Assembly (NCBI GenBank): GCA_003313425.1
Contig: NHZP01000002.1
Location: forward strand, 1,054,001 to 1,118,000
Direction: 5' to 3'
DNA: 64,000 nt
Source of the DNA: Pseudopyrenochaeta lycopersici
Taxonomy: Eukaryota; Ascomycota; Dothideomycetes; Pleosporales; Pseudopyrenochaetaceae
Part shown: positions 21,266-32,598 of the stretch, piece after piece
Layout of the letters: every line of letters starts with the position of its first letter
How positions within the stretch are numbered: position 1 is the first letter of the stretch
Translations under genes and position numbers: made by a program
The notes under the pieces: model-generated
Seen by the model: only the letters and a program-made list of their open reading frames with translations
Databases searched by the model: none
What the model was told of the DNA's origin: nothing

Positions 21266-23310
21266 ATGGCCTACCAGTACAAGCCATTATCGAACCTGGA
21301 AGGAGAGATAAGAGTCGCTATTCTTCAGCCTGGTGCTTATGATGATGAGATCTGCGCATCATTCAGGATACAGCACCTTGAATCTAAGAAATCAAGGTTT
21401 TCTGTGAGTCTCATTTAGTTATAAAAATTGAGTATCTGCTTAAACTACCCTTTTAACAGAGGAAAACCCCTGAATATGAAGCCTTGTCGTATGTCTGGGG
21501 CTCGGAAGATGACCCATCACCTGTTCGTGTGCGGTCAAAGCACATAGACAAAGGTTTCATCTCCATCACCAAGAATCTCGACATTGCACTCCGCCACCTT
21601 CGATACAAGGACCGCCCCCGCTTGATCTGGATAGACGCGCTTTGCATTGACCAATCAAACGACGAAGAGAAGAGCAAGCAAGTCGCTGTGATGGGCAAAA
21701 TATTCTCGCTGGCTACTTGCGTGGTCATCTGGCTTGGGTGTGAAGAAAATAACAGCTATGATGCACTTGAGCGGTTACGCCATCTCGCCGAGAATGTTGA
21801 AGTGGATTGGAGAAGCTTCACTACGCGGCCGTCACCCCAATGTAGGGATCCGAGCTTGGCCGATTTCAGGACTAATCTACCATACAAATCAGGCGAACTT
21901 ACTCCAGTGTGTGCATTGCTGAGACGTCCTTACTTTGAGCGGACCTGGATCCGACAGGAGATTGTCCTGGCCGCTCATGCCGTAGTGCAATGCGGGCCGC
22001 ATACGATCCTCTGGAATGAATTTAGAGCGGCCATAGCTTGTATCTACTGGAAAGGATATGAATATGCAGCCTTTGAGGATCATTCAACCGTTAGCTTCAC
22101 CAAGGCACTCCATGCCGTTTTTAGGATTTGCCGCATGGGACGAGGCGGCTATCGCTACTCAATCTTGCGACGCGTGTTGCGCGATGCCAAATGCTCGGAT
22201 GATCGAGACAAACTTTATGCCGTAGCCAGCCTGCTGGATAGAGATGACCGAGAGTTAGGTATTGAACCGGACTATACGCGAACCGTGGAAGGCCTTTACC
22301 TGGACTTGGCCTGCCGTGTGATCAATCAACATCAGAATCTAAGCTTACTCGAGAGCTGCGAGCTTTCATCCAAGGTCTTAGATATACCAAGCTGGGTCCC
22401 GGATTGGTCAAGCCGCATGACTGCATCAAGTTTTCCGTCTGCCAACTGGAGTGCTTGTGGATGGATATCGGCACAAGCAACCATTACGAATGAAACCCAA
22501 GTGCGCGTCGCAGGCATCTTCGTGACTCGTGTGGAATGGGTTGCGCAGAACCAGGTTGTAGAGTACAGTGATGATTTCAATCATAGACGCCAGCTGATGC
22601 GAGAGCTACGACCATCTGTGAAAGCCATGGCCACCCGGTGCGGATCATTCTCCCGGTCCGTGGAGTTACACTGTCGGGCTTTGGTGTCTAATACCTTTTC
22701 TGATTTCTACTGGCCAGAGCGTCAACACAACCCATATTTTGAGAAGAACAGACTTGCCTTATTCCAGGCTTGGATGGCCGACCCAAACCACCAGGAGTTT
22801 AAGGACGCGATCAAACAAGTATCATCGGATTACTGGAGTGTGTTTAATGATCAGCTCGTGGGGAGGCGCTTCTTCGCGTCTACTGATCATGACCATATTG
22901 GCCTCGCACCAGTCGGCACCCAACCCGGCGACGTAATTAGCGTCCTGCTAGGCAGCAGATACCCCGTAGTACTAAGGCCGTCCGGCGATTCAGAAACAGG
23001 ACAGACTTGGCAAGTTGTCGGTGTCTGCCAGGTCCAAGGACTCATGAATGGCGAGGCGATATATGGCGACAAGCTTCCTCGCAGTTATCGACCCGTCGAG
23101 CGAAGAGACCGACAGGGTGATTTGATTGACGGATATAGAGTTGCATTTTTGGACAGCAAAACGGACACGTTCAAATCAGATCCCGCTAAGATATTGACCG
23201 AGATGGGAATTGAAGTAGAACGCTACGAACAGTACCCTCACGTGCTGGAGGTATCACCAGATATTCTACGTGCTGCTGGTGTTGCTTTGCAAGACTTCAC
23301 ACTCGTGTAG
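21266..23310 (+). CDS. HET-domain (heterokaryon incompatibility) protein
   Basis: Exons 21266-21403 and 21460-23310, joined across a 56-nt GTGAGT..AACAG intron, encode about 662 aa. The HET domain lies near residues 45-200: YEALSYVWG opens it, then RPRLIWIDALCIDQSNDEEK and the VVIWLG strand, the three conserved blocks of the family. Later sequence includes RRPYFERTWIRQEIVLA and RRVLRDAKCSDDRDKLYAV, the usual (T/S)DxRDkiYAllgL-like block. HET proteins trigger non-self recognition and cell death in filamentous ascomycetes, often with a partner gene. No obvious partner (NACHT or similar) is adjacent; the ankyrin relic at 8 kb is too far away to link. Confidence 0.92.
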
Positions 23311-23979
23311 AATACGTCCTTCACCGAATGAGTATTGTGTTGCAGTTTATATTGTATAGCAATTGTGTGGTTTGTATATGACGGTCTTTGCATTTAATTT
23401 AGACCACAGTACCTATATCTTTTGATAATCAACTTTCTCCATTTCTAGACTCTCCGTAGTGCGATTTTGAAGTCGTGACGGTCGCCCAAGGTTGGACTGC
23501 GCACTTCCCTACATGCGGTGTAGATTTCTTTGGCGAACAATGTACTGTGACGTATTTTACTGCGCTGCTGGCGCTCTGAGTACAATAATAGATTTCTGCG
23601 CTCAAGCTGCAGCCTGAGTGCTGGCCCTTGCGGTAACTGTGCTCGATTAGACCTCGGTCCGTCTTATAGATGACCTAGACAACTGTTTCCCAACTCCCTG
23701 TTGTTCCTCAACAATTTCCTTTACCTAAAGTTATAGGCGGGGAGATTTAGTGAATTGAGGCATTGATTCTAATGCGCGACATTCCATCGCATATTCGCAC
23801 CGTAGACAAGGTGAAAGTGGATGACCGTGCCTGATACACAAGCAATGAGAAGTGATTCGAAGCAAGGCTTATCGAAGGTGAACCAATATAATGATACATT
23901 GATCTCTAGTCTGAACTGTGTGAAAAACAAAAGTATCGCTCGCTTCCTTCCATTCGTTACACATCATTCGTCTAAATCA
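23311..23979. other. Convergent 3' intergenic region
   Basis: Lies between the 3' ends of the HET (+) and GH43-like (-) genes. No gene is supported. Confidence 0.5.
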
Positions 23980-25083
23980 TCAGGACGCCCATTTCTTCTT
24001 CAATGCATCAACTTGCGCCGTGGTAACAGGTAGGACACTTCCGTGGCGGAGAAGTGAGGGCCAAGCACTCCTGTCACTCGCTGTCCAAGCACCACCCTGG
24101 ACCTGCACATCAGAGTCAGCAAAAGTTCGGCATAGCGTCCAAAGCTCGCTTAGTATAACAAAATGGGTCGAACTTACGTTTGTGCTCTCGTAAGGCCTGT
24201 AGCCATCACTGCCGTAGAAGTCAAGGAGAAGATGAGCTTTGCCAGCGACTTGGTTGTCCCAGTACGGCGCCGGTCCTTCGACGCCACTCGCGATGATGCC
24301 GGTTGAGCCACCAGATCGGGTCCATGTGCCGAAAAGGCCACTGGTCGAGATCTCAGTGAAGACGGTCTTTGCAGTCTCGTCCTTCATGAATCGCGCATAG
24401 CCGTTGTTGCCAAGTGCGAGGAATTCAAGGTCAATGATGTTGGTAGGTGATTTGTTGATGTAGTCCTTTGGAGCGCTGAAGGTCTTGAAGTCCTTTGTGT
24501 AGGCATATCGAATACGGATATTCGATGGAGTGCCAGTGTGATTGGGATCGCTGGTGGGGTAGAATTTACTGGCCCAGTGGACAAAGTACTCTCCTCTTTG
24601 CGCGTCATAGATTGCAGAGGGCGCCCACACCATTCCTGCTGTTGCATCCTCAACAACCACAAGGCGCTCGCTAGTCCATGTTACGAGATCAGTAGATTCC
24701 CAGACGAAGATGCCACGGGAGCCGGTGCGTTGGGATGCATCCCACGTTGTCTTTCCAATGTCGAGATCTGTGCCTATGATGTACCATTTCTTGCCTGCGT
24801 CTGCGCCGCCGCCGGCAATAATGGCGGGATCGCGTACACCAACAGTACCTTTGGTGGGAACAATAACGGGTTGGCCCTTATTGAGCGCAACCATGGAATT
24901 GGGATTGTTGCCATTGGAAAGGTAGAAGTAGACAGAGGGTTTATCCCCTAAGAAGAAGACACCCAAGTAGCCAGTCAGAGATGGGTCGGCGCGCGGAGCG
25001 ACGGCATATTCGGAGAAGTCGAGAGACTGTGTTGGAAAGGCAAGAATGCTAGGAACCAGGGACAGAAGGGAAAGGAGCCGCAT
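23980..25083 (-). CDS. Secreted GH43-like arabinosidase/xylosidase
   Basis: The start at 25083 gives a signal peptide (MRLLSLLSLVPSILAFPTQS). The two exons are 25083-24178 and 24102-23980. The 75-nt intron (GTAAGT..GTGCAG, with CTGAC near its 3' end) is a multiple of three and has no stop, so the raw frame reads straight through it; the spliced protein is about 342 aa. Candidate catalytic residues of a five-bladed propeller glycosidase are Asp85 in GVRDPAII and Glu269 in VEGPAPYW, with MVWAPSAIYD between them. It most resembles fungal GH43 arabinosidases that trim arabinose from arabinoxylan or arabinan. It is probably secreted for plant cell-wall use; the exact subfamily is not certain. Confidence 0.8.
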   Translation of the reverse strand: MRLLSLLSLVPSILAFPTQSLDFSEYAVAPRADPSLTGYLGVFFLGDKPSVYFYLSNGNNPNSMVALNKGQPVIVPTKGTVGVRDPAIIAGGGADAGKKWYIIGTDLDIGKTTWDASQRTGSRGIFVWESTDLVTWTSERLVVVEDATAGMVWAPSAIYDAQRGEYFVHWASKFYPTSDPNHTGTPSNIRIRYAYTKDFKTFSAPKDYINKSPTNIIDLEFLALGNNGYARFMKDETAKTVFTEISTSGLFGTWTRSGGSTGIIASGVEGPAPYWDNQVAGKAHLLLDFYGSDGYRPYESTNVSSTHFVILSELWTLCRTFADSDVQVQGGAWTASDRSAWPSLLRHGSVLPVTTAQVDALKKKWAS

Positions 25084-25684
25084 CTTGATGGTAATTGGTA
25101 GATCCTGGAGCGAGCTGTCTCACAATGTCTGAATATATATATGGGCATATATGGCCTCTTAAAGACCCTGAAGAGCATCTAGCGCATTGCCCCGATGCCC
25201 AGCACTGTGACGACGACACCATCTATCTGTTAGAGGCAAAATATCGTGAGTTCGGTACATGTTTGGTGTCGTCCAATCGGCCCGCATCCTGCCAATGCGG
25301 AGAAATGACCGTAAGTATGTGCAGATCTGGAAAGTCTGGTTGTGATTGTGGGGTTAGATTAAGGTTGTTCATACCGTGGAGGATGTTTCTCCGGCACGAC
25401 AGGGATCTCCGGCACCTATAAAAGTAGTGCCGGCATTTCGGGCAATCTTGATGTGCACACGTGAGAGGATGTTGGGTGTTTGCTCCGAATTTTCGATGAC
25501 GTGCATCGGCGAACCGCCGATGCTTTGTATACTAGTGGCCATGTCAGTTGTCTAGAATTCCCGGGAACATGCTGGGGTGCAGGGAGCACCACGTGTTGCG
25601 AAGAGGATCAAAAATTGGTATTGGTATCGTAGTGCGCCTATAAATGCAATATATCCAACGCCGCGAATGCCGTCAATATACAGT
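25084..25684. other. Upstream region of the GH43-like gene
   Basis: It contains a TATATATAT run near 25132-25142, about 50-60 bp before the GH43 ATG, and a CCGGCAC repeat element at 25391-25433 (listed separately). No gene is supported. Confidence 0.45.
25391..25433. repeat. CCGGCAC direct and inverted repeats around TATAAAA
   Basis: CCGGCAC occurs at 25391-25397 and 25409-25415, both within TCTCCGGCAC, and its inverse GTGCCGG at 25427-25433. A TATAAAA (25417-25423, plus strand) sits between the inverted pair. It could be a regulatory site of the GH43 region about 310 bp away; no known factor is assigned. Confidence 0.4.
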
Positions 25685-26548
25685 CTAGTCGTCGTCGCTG
25701 TCGTAGCCTGCAACCAGCATCGCCGAAAGCTTGGATGGCGGTGCGGGAGCCTTTGCAGGTGCCGCAGGTGCCGGAGCAGGGGCCTTCTTCTTGATGCCAA
25801 GTGCTGCACTGAAGTCCTTCTTCTCTTTCGGCTTTTTGCTAAACGTGGCGGCAGCCGGTGGGTCAAGTGGCATGTCGAGCATTTCTTCCTCGATGGCCTC
25901 TTCGCCAATGTCTGGCATAGTGCGGTTGGAAAAGGCCCTTCGCGCAGCCTCGGCATCTTCCTCTTCCTGCCTCTGACGGCGGTCGTCGGCAGGATCTGGC
26001 TGTACGTCTGTCCTTGTGCCGTCCCGGTCTGCCTTCTCTATCCTTGCGTTTCTCGAGCGGATCTCGTCGAGGGCGTCTGCAATGGCCATCTCGGTCTTGG
26101 CGTCCAGCACCTTGGTCTCCAGCTCCTTCATGGCGTCGCGCTCGGCCTCCTCCCTCTCTATCCTGTCCAAGCGCTCCTCCTCGGTCTCCTCGTTGAGCTT
26201 TGCCTCGCGCCAGGGCTCGAAGTTGCGCTTGGCGCCGCGCTCACACTCGTAGTCCATGTTCTTGGGGTCGGTCTTGAAGGTGATTTCGCCCGAGCAGCGC
26301 GTGCATCGGATGTAGAAGCGGAAGATGGCGATGTTGTAGTATTTCTCGTCGGTGGTTTCCTTGCGGGCATTGAACTTGCGGCCTTTGTAGATGAACTCGC
26401 CGCAGTGGGTGCATTTCATGGAGAAGGGCGCCATGAGGCGAACCGTCATCAGCTTTGGGCCGGCATTCTTGGGGCCGCGCTGGCGGGTGATCTTAGAGGG
26501 ATCGAAGTCGGGGGGGTAGTACTTTGTGAGCACTTTTCGTTCAGACAT
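25685..26548 (-). CDS. YJU2: Pre-mRNA splicing factor YJU2 / CWC16 (CCDC94 family)
   Basis: An intronless gene of 287 aa, with the family's diagnostic start MSERKVLTKYYPPDFDPSKI. A zinc-binding core follows: MKCTHCGEFIYKGRKFNARKE, then FYIRCTRCSGEITFKTDP and MDYECERGAKRNFEPW. The C-terminal half is charged and helical, followed by an Ala/Pro/Lys-rich tail, as in other fungal copies. YJU2 joins the spliceosome around Prp2/Prp16 action and promotes step-one catalysis, so this is a nuclear housekeeping protein. It is divergent from CDC16 with start codons only 259 bp apart, so the two share an upstream region. Confidence 0.95.
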   Translation of the reverse strand: MSERKVLTKYYPPDFDPSKITRQRGPKNAGPKLMTVRLMAPFSMKCTHCGEFIYKGRKFNARKETTDEKYYNIAIFRFYIRCTRCSGEITFKTDPKNMDYECERGAKRNFEPWREAKLNEETEEERLDRIEREEAERDAMKELETKVLDAKTEMAIADALDEIRSRNARIEKADRDGTRTDVQPDPADDRRQRQEEEDAEAARRAFSNRTMPDIGEEAIEEEMLDMPLDPPAAATFSKKPKEKKDFSAALGIKKKAPAPAPAAPAKAPAPPSKLSAMLVAGYDSDDD

Positions 26549-26807
26549 GGTGGCGCTTTATCGAGGGATGGCCGTCTTGAAGGCCGTCTTTGGTGTTGTT
26601 ATTAAAGTCAGAGCCCATGCATCATTGAGGGCCAAGGCAACTTTTGGCTGACTAAGGGCGGCGGCCCGCTGCAAGGCACCCCGCAGAAACATGTGCTTTC
26701 GCGTAAGGCTGGCGCGACTGCTATCAACACAGTCAAGCAGACACCACTGGACACACGCACATTGGCCATGCACATGACAACCACGTGTTATTCCATATAG
26801 AACAGCC

Positions 26808-28772
26808 ATGGAAAAGTATCTTCGTGAATGGCGCCAGGAAGCCCTGAATAGACACCAATACGATACTGCCATATTTGTGGCCGACAAGCTGCTTGCACTC
26901 ACTGGTATGCTGCATGGCCTTCTTCTTCTTCCCCTGGGTATGCGCTGATGGTATCGCATAGGAGACGAGCAGGATGCCTTCTGGCTAGCCCAGGTGCACT
27001 TCACCACCGGCAACTACAATCGGACCCAGGCACTCCTCGCCCGCGGAAACCTCATCGAGCGCACCCCGCAATGTCGATATCTGTCGGCGCACTGCTCCAT
27101 AAAGCTGGGGAAGATAGACGACGCACTGCAAATACTGGGCGACAAGAACCCCTCCCATCTCATCTCGGCGCCTGGCAGCGCACGGCAGAAGTTGCGCCAC
27201 GTCGACGTAAACACTCGCCTGGGCGCACGGCAAAACAAGAACGGCACGCGCAATGAGCGACTGCCCACGAGCGAGGAGCGCGACCGCGAGGACGTCAACA
27301 ACATCAAGTCCGAGGCCGGCATGTGCTATCTGCGCGGAGTCTGCTACGCCAAGCAGAACTCGTTCGATCGCGCCAAGGAGTGCTACAAGACAGCCGTGCA
27401 GATTGACGTGCAGTGCTTCGAGGCCTTTGACGCCCTCATGACCAACTCGCTCATGTCGCCCGAAGAGGAGTGGAAGTTTCTGGACTGCCTCAATTTCGAC
27501 ACCATCAACGTCGCCAACAACCCCTCCTTGTCCCAAGAAGCCGCCCACTTCACCAAGACCCTCTACACCACCCGCCTGTCCAAGTACACAAAGCCCGAAG
27601 AGTTTGCCAACGCCACAGAAACTCTCAGCACACACTACAACCTCGGCGACAACCCAGACATCCTGCTCTCCAAGGCCGATCTCATGTTCACCCACTGCCG
27701 CTTCCGCGAAGCCCTCGCCCTCACATCATCCGTCCTGGCCACTGACAAGTACAACTTCAACATCCTCCCCGTGCATGTCGCCTCCCTACACGAGCTCGGC
27801 GAGAAGAACGCCCTCTTTCTCCTTGCCCACGACCTCGCAGACACCAACCCCTCTGAACCATGTTCCTGGCTCGCCGTCGGCACCTACTACCTCAGCATCG
27901 GCCGCATCGCCGAGTCACGTCGATACTTTTCCAAAGCATCCATGATGGATCCACATTTTGGTCCCGCCTGGATAGGGTTCGCGCATACCTTCGCTGCCGA
28001 GGGCGAGCATGACCAGGCTATTTCTGCCTACTCAACCGCTGCACGCCTGTTTCAGGGAACACACCTCCCACAACTGTTCCTGGGCATGCAGAATCTGCAA
28101 CTCAACAATCTCTCTCTAGCACGCGAATACCTGAAGACAGCATACGATCTTTGCGAAAATGATCCCCTATTACTCAACGAGATGGGTGTGGTCTACTTCC
28201 ATGAAGAGCAGCTGTTAGATGCCATTCAATTCTTCCGCCGCGCACTTACCTTTTCGGAACAAAACGACGCAGATCCGGATGCCTGGCTCTCTACACGCAT
28301 CAATCTTGCTCATGCGCTCCGAAAGTACGGACAACTTGAAGAAGCCCTTGCCACTTTCGACGAAGTCCTTCGCCAGGGCGTCAAGGATCCAAGCGTCTTC
28401 ACTGCTAAGGGCCTCGTCCTGCTCGAGCTGAATCGGAGTTGGGATGCCGTTGTCGCTCTGCATGAAGCTCTTGCCGTAGCACCCCAAGACCCAATGGCGA
28501 CGGACCTGCTTAATCGCGCTCTTGAAGCCAACGAAGTTGACTCCGGGCTCATAGAAGCTGGGCCTGGGCCGGATGCAAGGTTATTAGAGGATAGTAGAGA
28601 GGATGAAGAGATTGAAGAGCTAGAGCGCAGGATGAATGGCCGCCTTCGCGAGCTGGAGCAAAATCGCGTAGCAGGCCGTCGAGGTCGTCGTCGCCGCCAC
28701 GCCCAAGGCATGGCAGCCGAGGACCTGAGTGCCTTTGGCGAGAGTATGATTGTAGACTCTGATGAAGGCTGA
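26808..28772 (+). CDS. CDC16: Anaphase-promoting complex subunit CDC16 / APC6 (Cut9)
   Basis: Exons 26808-26904 and 26962-28772, joined across a 57-nt intron, encode about 635 aa. The N terminus MEKYLREWRQEALNRHQYD fits the family start. The body is a run of TPR motifs, for example ADTNPSEPCSWLAVGTYYL, then FSKASMMDPHFGPAWIGFAH, LLLNEMGVVYFHEEQLLDAI and INLAHALRKYGQLEEALATF, ending in an acidic then Arg-rich tail. CDC16 forms part of the TPR arm of the APC/C ubiquitin ligase, which drives the metaphase-anaphase transition. Small insertions aside, length and order match other ascomycete copies. Confidence 0.95.
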
Positions 28773-29858
28773 GTACCCGAGGAAATCCTCCTTGGGTCTG
28801 CATCGGGAGACTATGTAATTCGATTCTTGTACAAACTGGGGAAGTCAAAAACACCACGGCGGACTGCATTTGTATCTTGTGGCGTTTCACGGAGCGTTTT
28901 GGGATTCTTGGCATAGCGCGGAGCGAGCACAGGATGCATTGGAAAGCGGCTGACTTTTCACATTATGGCGTCTCTTCTTTTTTTGCAACTTTCTTCTGGA
29001 TAGTGTCTTTGTGTAATTCAATCATGTTTGAATAGTCTATACTATTCTACTTTCATTGAAGGATACATTCACGCTTCTATGTCATTTGATATTTAGAATC
29101 TGGCTATTATACTTTATGAGTGAGGTACTCAGCAGGCAGGCCGTGTATTTACTCCCATCGTTTCCGCTCATCTGCCATGTCGCTGCTCGACTTGACCTTT
29201 TCAAGGCTTTTGCTCTGGCTTTGTCTCGCACACCTTGGCCCCGTTGCTGTTGCAGGAACGCGCACGAGTATTCATCAATACAATGAGCTGCTATTGTACC
29301 CTGAAATTAAAGCAAAGCGAGTTCAATTGTTCTACATGTTCAATCTTAGCGGTTGGGACAAATTCAAAATTTCAGGAACAACAGGAATCTCTCAATTGTC
29401 CTGTGTGGCGTTGCCATGGATTTGCGTCACACGTGGAACTAGCCTGTGGGAGTTGTGACCGCACACCCGTAGCGAGGGCTGAAAGTTGTGCAGGCTTGCA
29501 AGCCACGGCCCTGAGCACGCAAGCAGTGATTCGGGAACGAGCCGAGCCGATGGCGGTGCCATGTTAGTGGTTGTGGCTTTTTTTCAATCGTCGATCAAGG
29601 TATCCCACGGGCAGGCTCGCGCTTCGGGACTGGCATGAAACTGGTCAATCATGAAATAGCTCGAATTTTAACTTCACTGTCTACGTTTATAAGTAATGCT
29701 ATAATGTAACTATTTCAACATTGCACAAGTATCGTCCTACTGAACTAGTGCCATCTTTCGCCTCTAATGCTGTGTACAAGTTAAGGGAACATATGTCTCC
29801 ATAGTACTTTAAATATACGCATTCCTCTACTTAAATGAAGCTGCGTAATGATGTAACC
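28773..29858. other. Intergenic region without a supported gene
   Basis: Lies between the convergent CDC16 (+) and 29859 (-) genes. Short open frames at 29056-29567 show no motif or splice model worth reporting. Confidence 0.45.
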
Positions 29859-31568
29859 CTACGACGGCACCGTGCTCACAGGGCCAGTGGGGTCGGCATA
29901 TGTGATCGCGGCATACAGATCCTGGTTGTCGGAGAACTGCGCATCTTTGAAGACGAATGTCTTGCCCCCAGGGAAGACGTACTTCTGGAGCGTCGAAATG
30001 GGAATGTCTGTGAAGTCACTACCAGCAACACTCGTCGCGGCAGCTTTGATGTCCTGGCTAATCGCGTTCATGTTGGTGAAGAAGTTCTGGAATGCGTCTG
30101 TCGTGATTGAACAAGAGTTGTCTGTCGGGACACTCTGAAGCGTGGCTTGCAAGCTCCCATCATCAGCGATTGCGATTGTATAAGTGTCGACAATCGTTTT
30201 GTCAAACACGTTGCCATCTTCAGACGTGAGATTCTTCTTGATCGCGCAGTAGATGGTAAGACGTTGCGTAATGATTACGGTGTTACTCACAAACTGCACA
30301 GTGAGGCTAAATGTGCTGTTAAGTGAGAGACGACCGAGTGCTCCGCCCAAACCGGCGTCGTCTGAGGATTCACTATTGTAGTCATATCTCAATACTGTCG
30401 GGCCGTCAGGAAGAGTAACGGTTGGGTTTTGGCCCGGGGTGAACGCCCAGCTCATGTCGGTACCCAGACCGTCAGCTTCCACATGAGCATAAGCCTGGAT
30501 ACAGACCTTGGGAACATAAGACGCTAGATAATGGCGGAAATAGTTTGCAAAGGTGTTCCGATTGATGGAAAGGATTCCGTCGTGGTCAGCCATATCAGCT
30601 GTATCAACCCAGTTCCAGGTTAATGGAACGGGTGGTGGCAGCGAGGCGCCGTCGGCAGCGCAGAGGTAGTTCAGCGTCGCCAGACTTTTTTGCGTTGGAT
30701 CGGGATTTGCACAAGGCTGGCCGGTGCCATCAACATACGGGCAGACTTCCATATTCAAGTTGGTTATCGTCATCGTAGACACTGACGCCTCGTGGTGCAC
30801 AATTGAGCATCCGAGCAGTGGTTGTCCGTTCTTCTTCAATTCGCTGAAATACGCACCAATAAAGTATTGCTGCATAATCATGTATTCCAGAGTACCAGGG
30901 GTCATACCTTCAATGATTGGCATGCCGGAGAGCGCGGGGTTGCTGAGGTCGAAGAGTAACTGCTGAATGCTGAATGCTGAGCCAGACATGTTCTTGATCT
31001 GCGCTTGGATAACAGGTGGCAAGTTGCCATAGCCTTCATTGGCAACTGTGGAGAGATTCAGATTGACCTTGGAGCGGAACACCCAGGGGTCATTCCTTGG
31101 TTGCGACTTCTTCATGAATGAAGGAACTGACGTGTACCCGCCACCAGGGTTGAGGTAGGCAACCGTAAATTCAGAACAATACATGCTGTAGTCCACCGCT
31201 GTTGTGTCACTGCCCAAGTTAACCATATCTGGCAGTGACTTTGGATCATCCATTGGCGGTATGCCAATTTGTGCCTGAAAGCCAACGATGAATCGCGCCT
31301 GGAGGAGCTGCATCATGGCAGGGTCCATGGGGCTCACTCCATTTGGAACACTGAAAGGATCAGTCCCTCCAGCGCGCTTCTTGAGCTCCTCATAATCGAT
31401 TTGCTGAGGTTTTCCTTCGTTGTCGGCAATATAGCACACGTTGACAATGGGCTCCTGGAGAGATGCTATGAATGCCAACATAGTAGCATTGATGCTAGCT
31501 TGTGTAACGCCGACCACAAAGTCATAGCCGTACTTGGACGATGAAAGGTTGGATGCTGATGGGGCCAT
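29859..31568 (-). CDS. Intronless 569-aa protein of unknown function, partner of the 32599 gene
   Basis: A single exon from the ATG at 31568 (MAPSASNLSSSKYGYDF) encodes 569 aa. I see no signal peptide or membrane segment. Notable segments are YGYDFVVGVTQASINATM near the N terminus, WVFRSKVNLNLSTVANEGYG, SAFSIQQLLFDLSNPALSG, ATLNYLCAADGASLPPPVPL and WNWVDTADMADHDGILSINR. The sequence is rich in alternating beta-strand patterns, and similar uncharacterised fungal proteins exist as far as I recall. A lipid-binding TULIP-like fold is a weak guess only. It lies head to head with the larger intronless gene at 32599, and both have TATATAAA boxes about 90 bp upstream of the ATG, suggesting joint regulation. 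Confidence 0.85.
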   Translation of the reverse strand: MAPSASNLSSSKYGYDFVVGVTQASINATMLAFIASLQEPIVNVCYIADNEGKPQQIDYEELKKRAGGTDPFSVPNGVSPMDPAMMQLLQARFIVGFQAQIGIPPMDDPKSLPDMVNLGSDTTAVDYSMYCSEFTVAYLNPGGGYTSVPSFMKKSQPRNDPWVFRSKVNLNLSTVANEGYGNLPPVIQAQIKNMSGSAFSIQQLLFDLSNPALSGMPIIEGMTPGTLEYMIMQQYFIGAYFSELKKNGQPLLGCSIVHHEASVSTMTITNLNMEVCPYVDGTGQPCANPDPTQKSLATLNYLCAADGASLPPPVPLTWNWVDTADMADHDGILSINRNTFANYFRHYLASYVPKVCIQAYAHVEADGLGTDMSWAFTPGQNPTVTLPDGPTVLRYDYNSESSDDAGLGGALGRLSLNSTFSLTVQFVSNTVIITQRLTIYCAIKKNLTSEDGNVFDKTIVDTYTIAIADDGSLQATLQSVPTDNSCSITTDAFQNFFTNMNAISQDIKAAATSVAGSDFTDIPISTLQKYVFPGGKTFVFKDAQFSDNQDLYAAITYADPTGPVSTVPS

Positions 31569-31652
31569 TGCAAACGGTAAATAGAAGCTCTGTATTGTAG
31601 AAGAGGATTTGATATGATGGTTGATAGATAGACAGAGCAGCAGACTTGCGTC

Positions 31653-31660
31653 TTTATATA
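31653..31660 (-). promoter_or_regulatory. TATA box (TATATAAA) for the 29859 gene
   Basis: Read on the minus strand this is TATATAAA, with its first base 92 bp upstream of the ATG at 31568. Both spacing and sequence mirror the box of the divergent partner. Confidence 0.6.
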
Positions 31661-32502
31661 TGTAATTAGGTATGAATGAACAACTAAGAGCTTTCTATTA
31701 ATAAAAAGTAACAAAGTGAATTGTAGAAGCTCGGCTACACCACAGTCTCGACGGTTCCATTGCTGTTGCCGTTCTCGTAGCGGTGTGCGACCTCAACCTT
31801 GACCCCCTACGTCACGCTGAATCTCAAAGCTAATTTGAGCCATTCCATTCACAACTTCAAGATCTAGCCTCTGCAAAGCCGAATATCGCGCATGTTTACT
31901 CGTTTCAGACAGGCGTTGTGCGGACCGGCCCATCCGTGGCTGGCCGAGCCGCTTGAGGCTACGCCTTCAAGCCACAAAAGTTTGGTCCATTCCTAGTGAA
32001 TGCATCCTCTTATGCAACTCTGTAACTCATTAAACGCGAGGCCACAATACTATATCGTATCATTTCAACCCCCTTCCGGAACACTTGAGACATTCCCCGT
32101 CCCATTTGGTTCCACTATGGCTTTCAATGTTCAGCTCCACATGTGGTGGCATGAATACAGCTGCATTGCAGGAACAGTACACCACATTATAGTCTGCACA
32201 GAAAGCGAATTCGTTCCATACAGCAATGTTTTATTCAGAGAGCCACGCCTACTGTTACCTTTCTCTGACAAGCACTCTCAACAGAGCGGTGTGCAAGCGT
32301 GATACAGACAGAAGTGTTCATCAAGCAGGATGCACATACAGTTCACCTTCTCCTGCAACTACTCTAAAAGATTCGCTAAAAACCCCTACTGAGAAATGTG
32401 ATTGCTTTTGGAGTTTTACGTGAATCCTACTGTCAAAGAAGTGACGTGCGGATCCATCCAAAGTGAAGTGGCCATGGAATTTGGCAGTTGATCAAAAGGG
32501 AG

Positions 32503-32510
32503 TATATAAA
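32503..32510 (+). promoter_or_regulatory. TATA box (TATATAAA) for the 32599 gene
   Basis: TATATAAA begins 96 bp upstream of the ATG at 32599. Such clear TATA boxes are uncommon in fungal housekeeping genes and usually mark strongly inducible ones. Confidence 0.6.
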
Positions 32511-32598
32511 CCTCTCTCGCTCGCATATCAGGACTCAACATCTTCTGGTATTGCTCCAAACATTCCTCACCAGTCATTGCTCCCTCTCACCAGCCAAA

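Larger units (their letters stand above)
31569..32598. other. Bidirectional promoter region of the intronless gene pair
   Basis: About 1.0 kb between the start codons at 31568 (-) and 32599 (+). It contains matching TATA boxes at both ends, listed separately. No gene is supported; a short open frame at 32000-32302 is not convincing. Confidence 0.6.

Noticed and set aside
25577..26605. 342-codon plus-strand frame opposite YJU2
   Set aside because: It is the antisense shadow of a clearly recognised gene and is Leu/Val/Gly-rich with no motif.
26985..27695. 236-codon minus-strand frame opposite CDC16
   Set aside because: Antisense shadow caused by GC-rich codon use in CDC16; no domain is visible.
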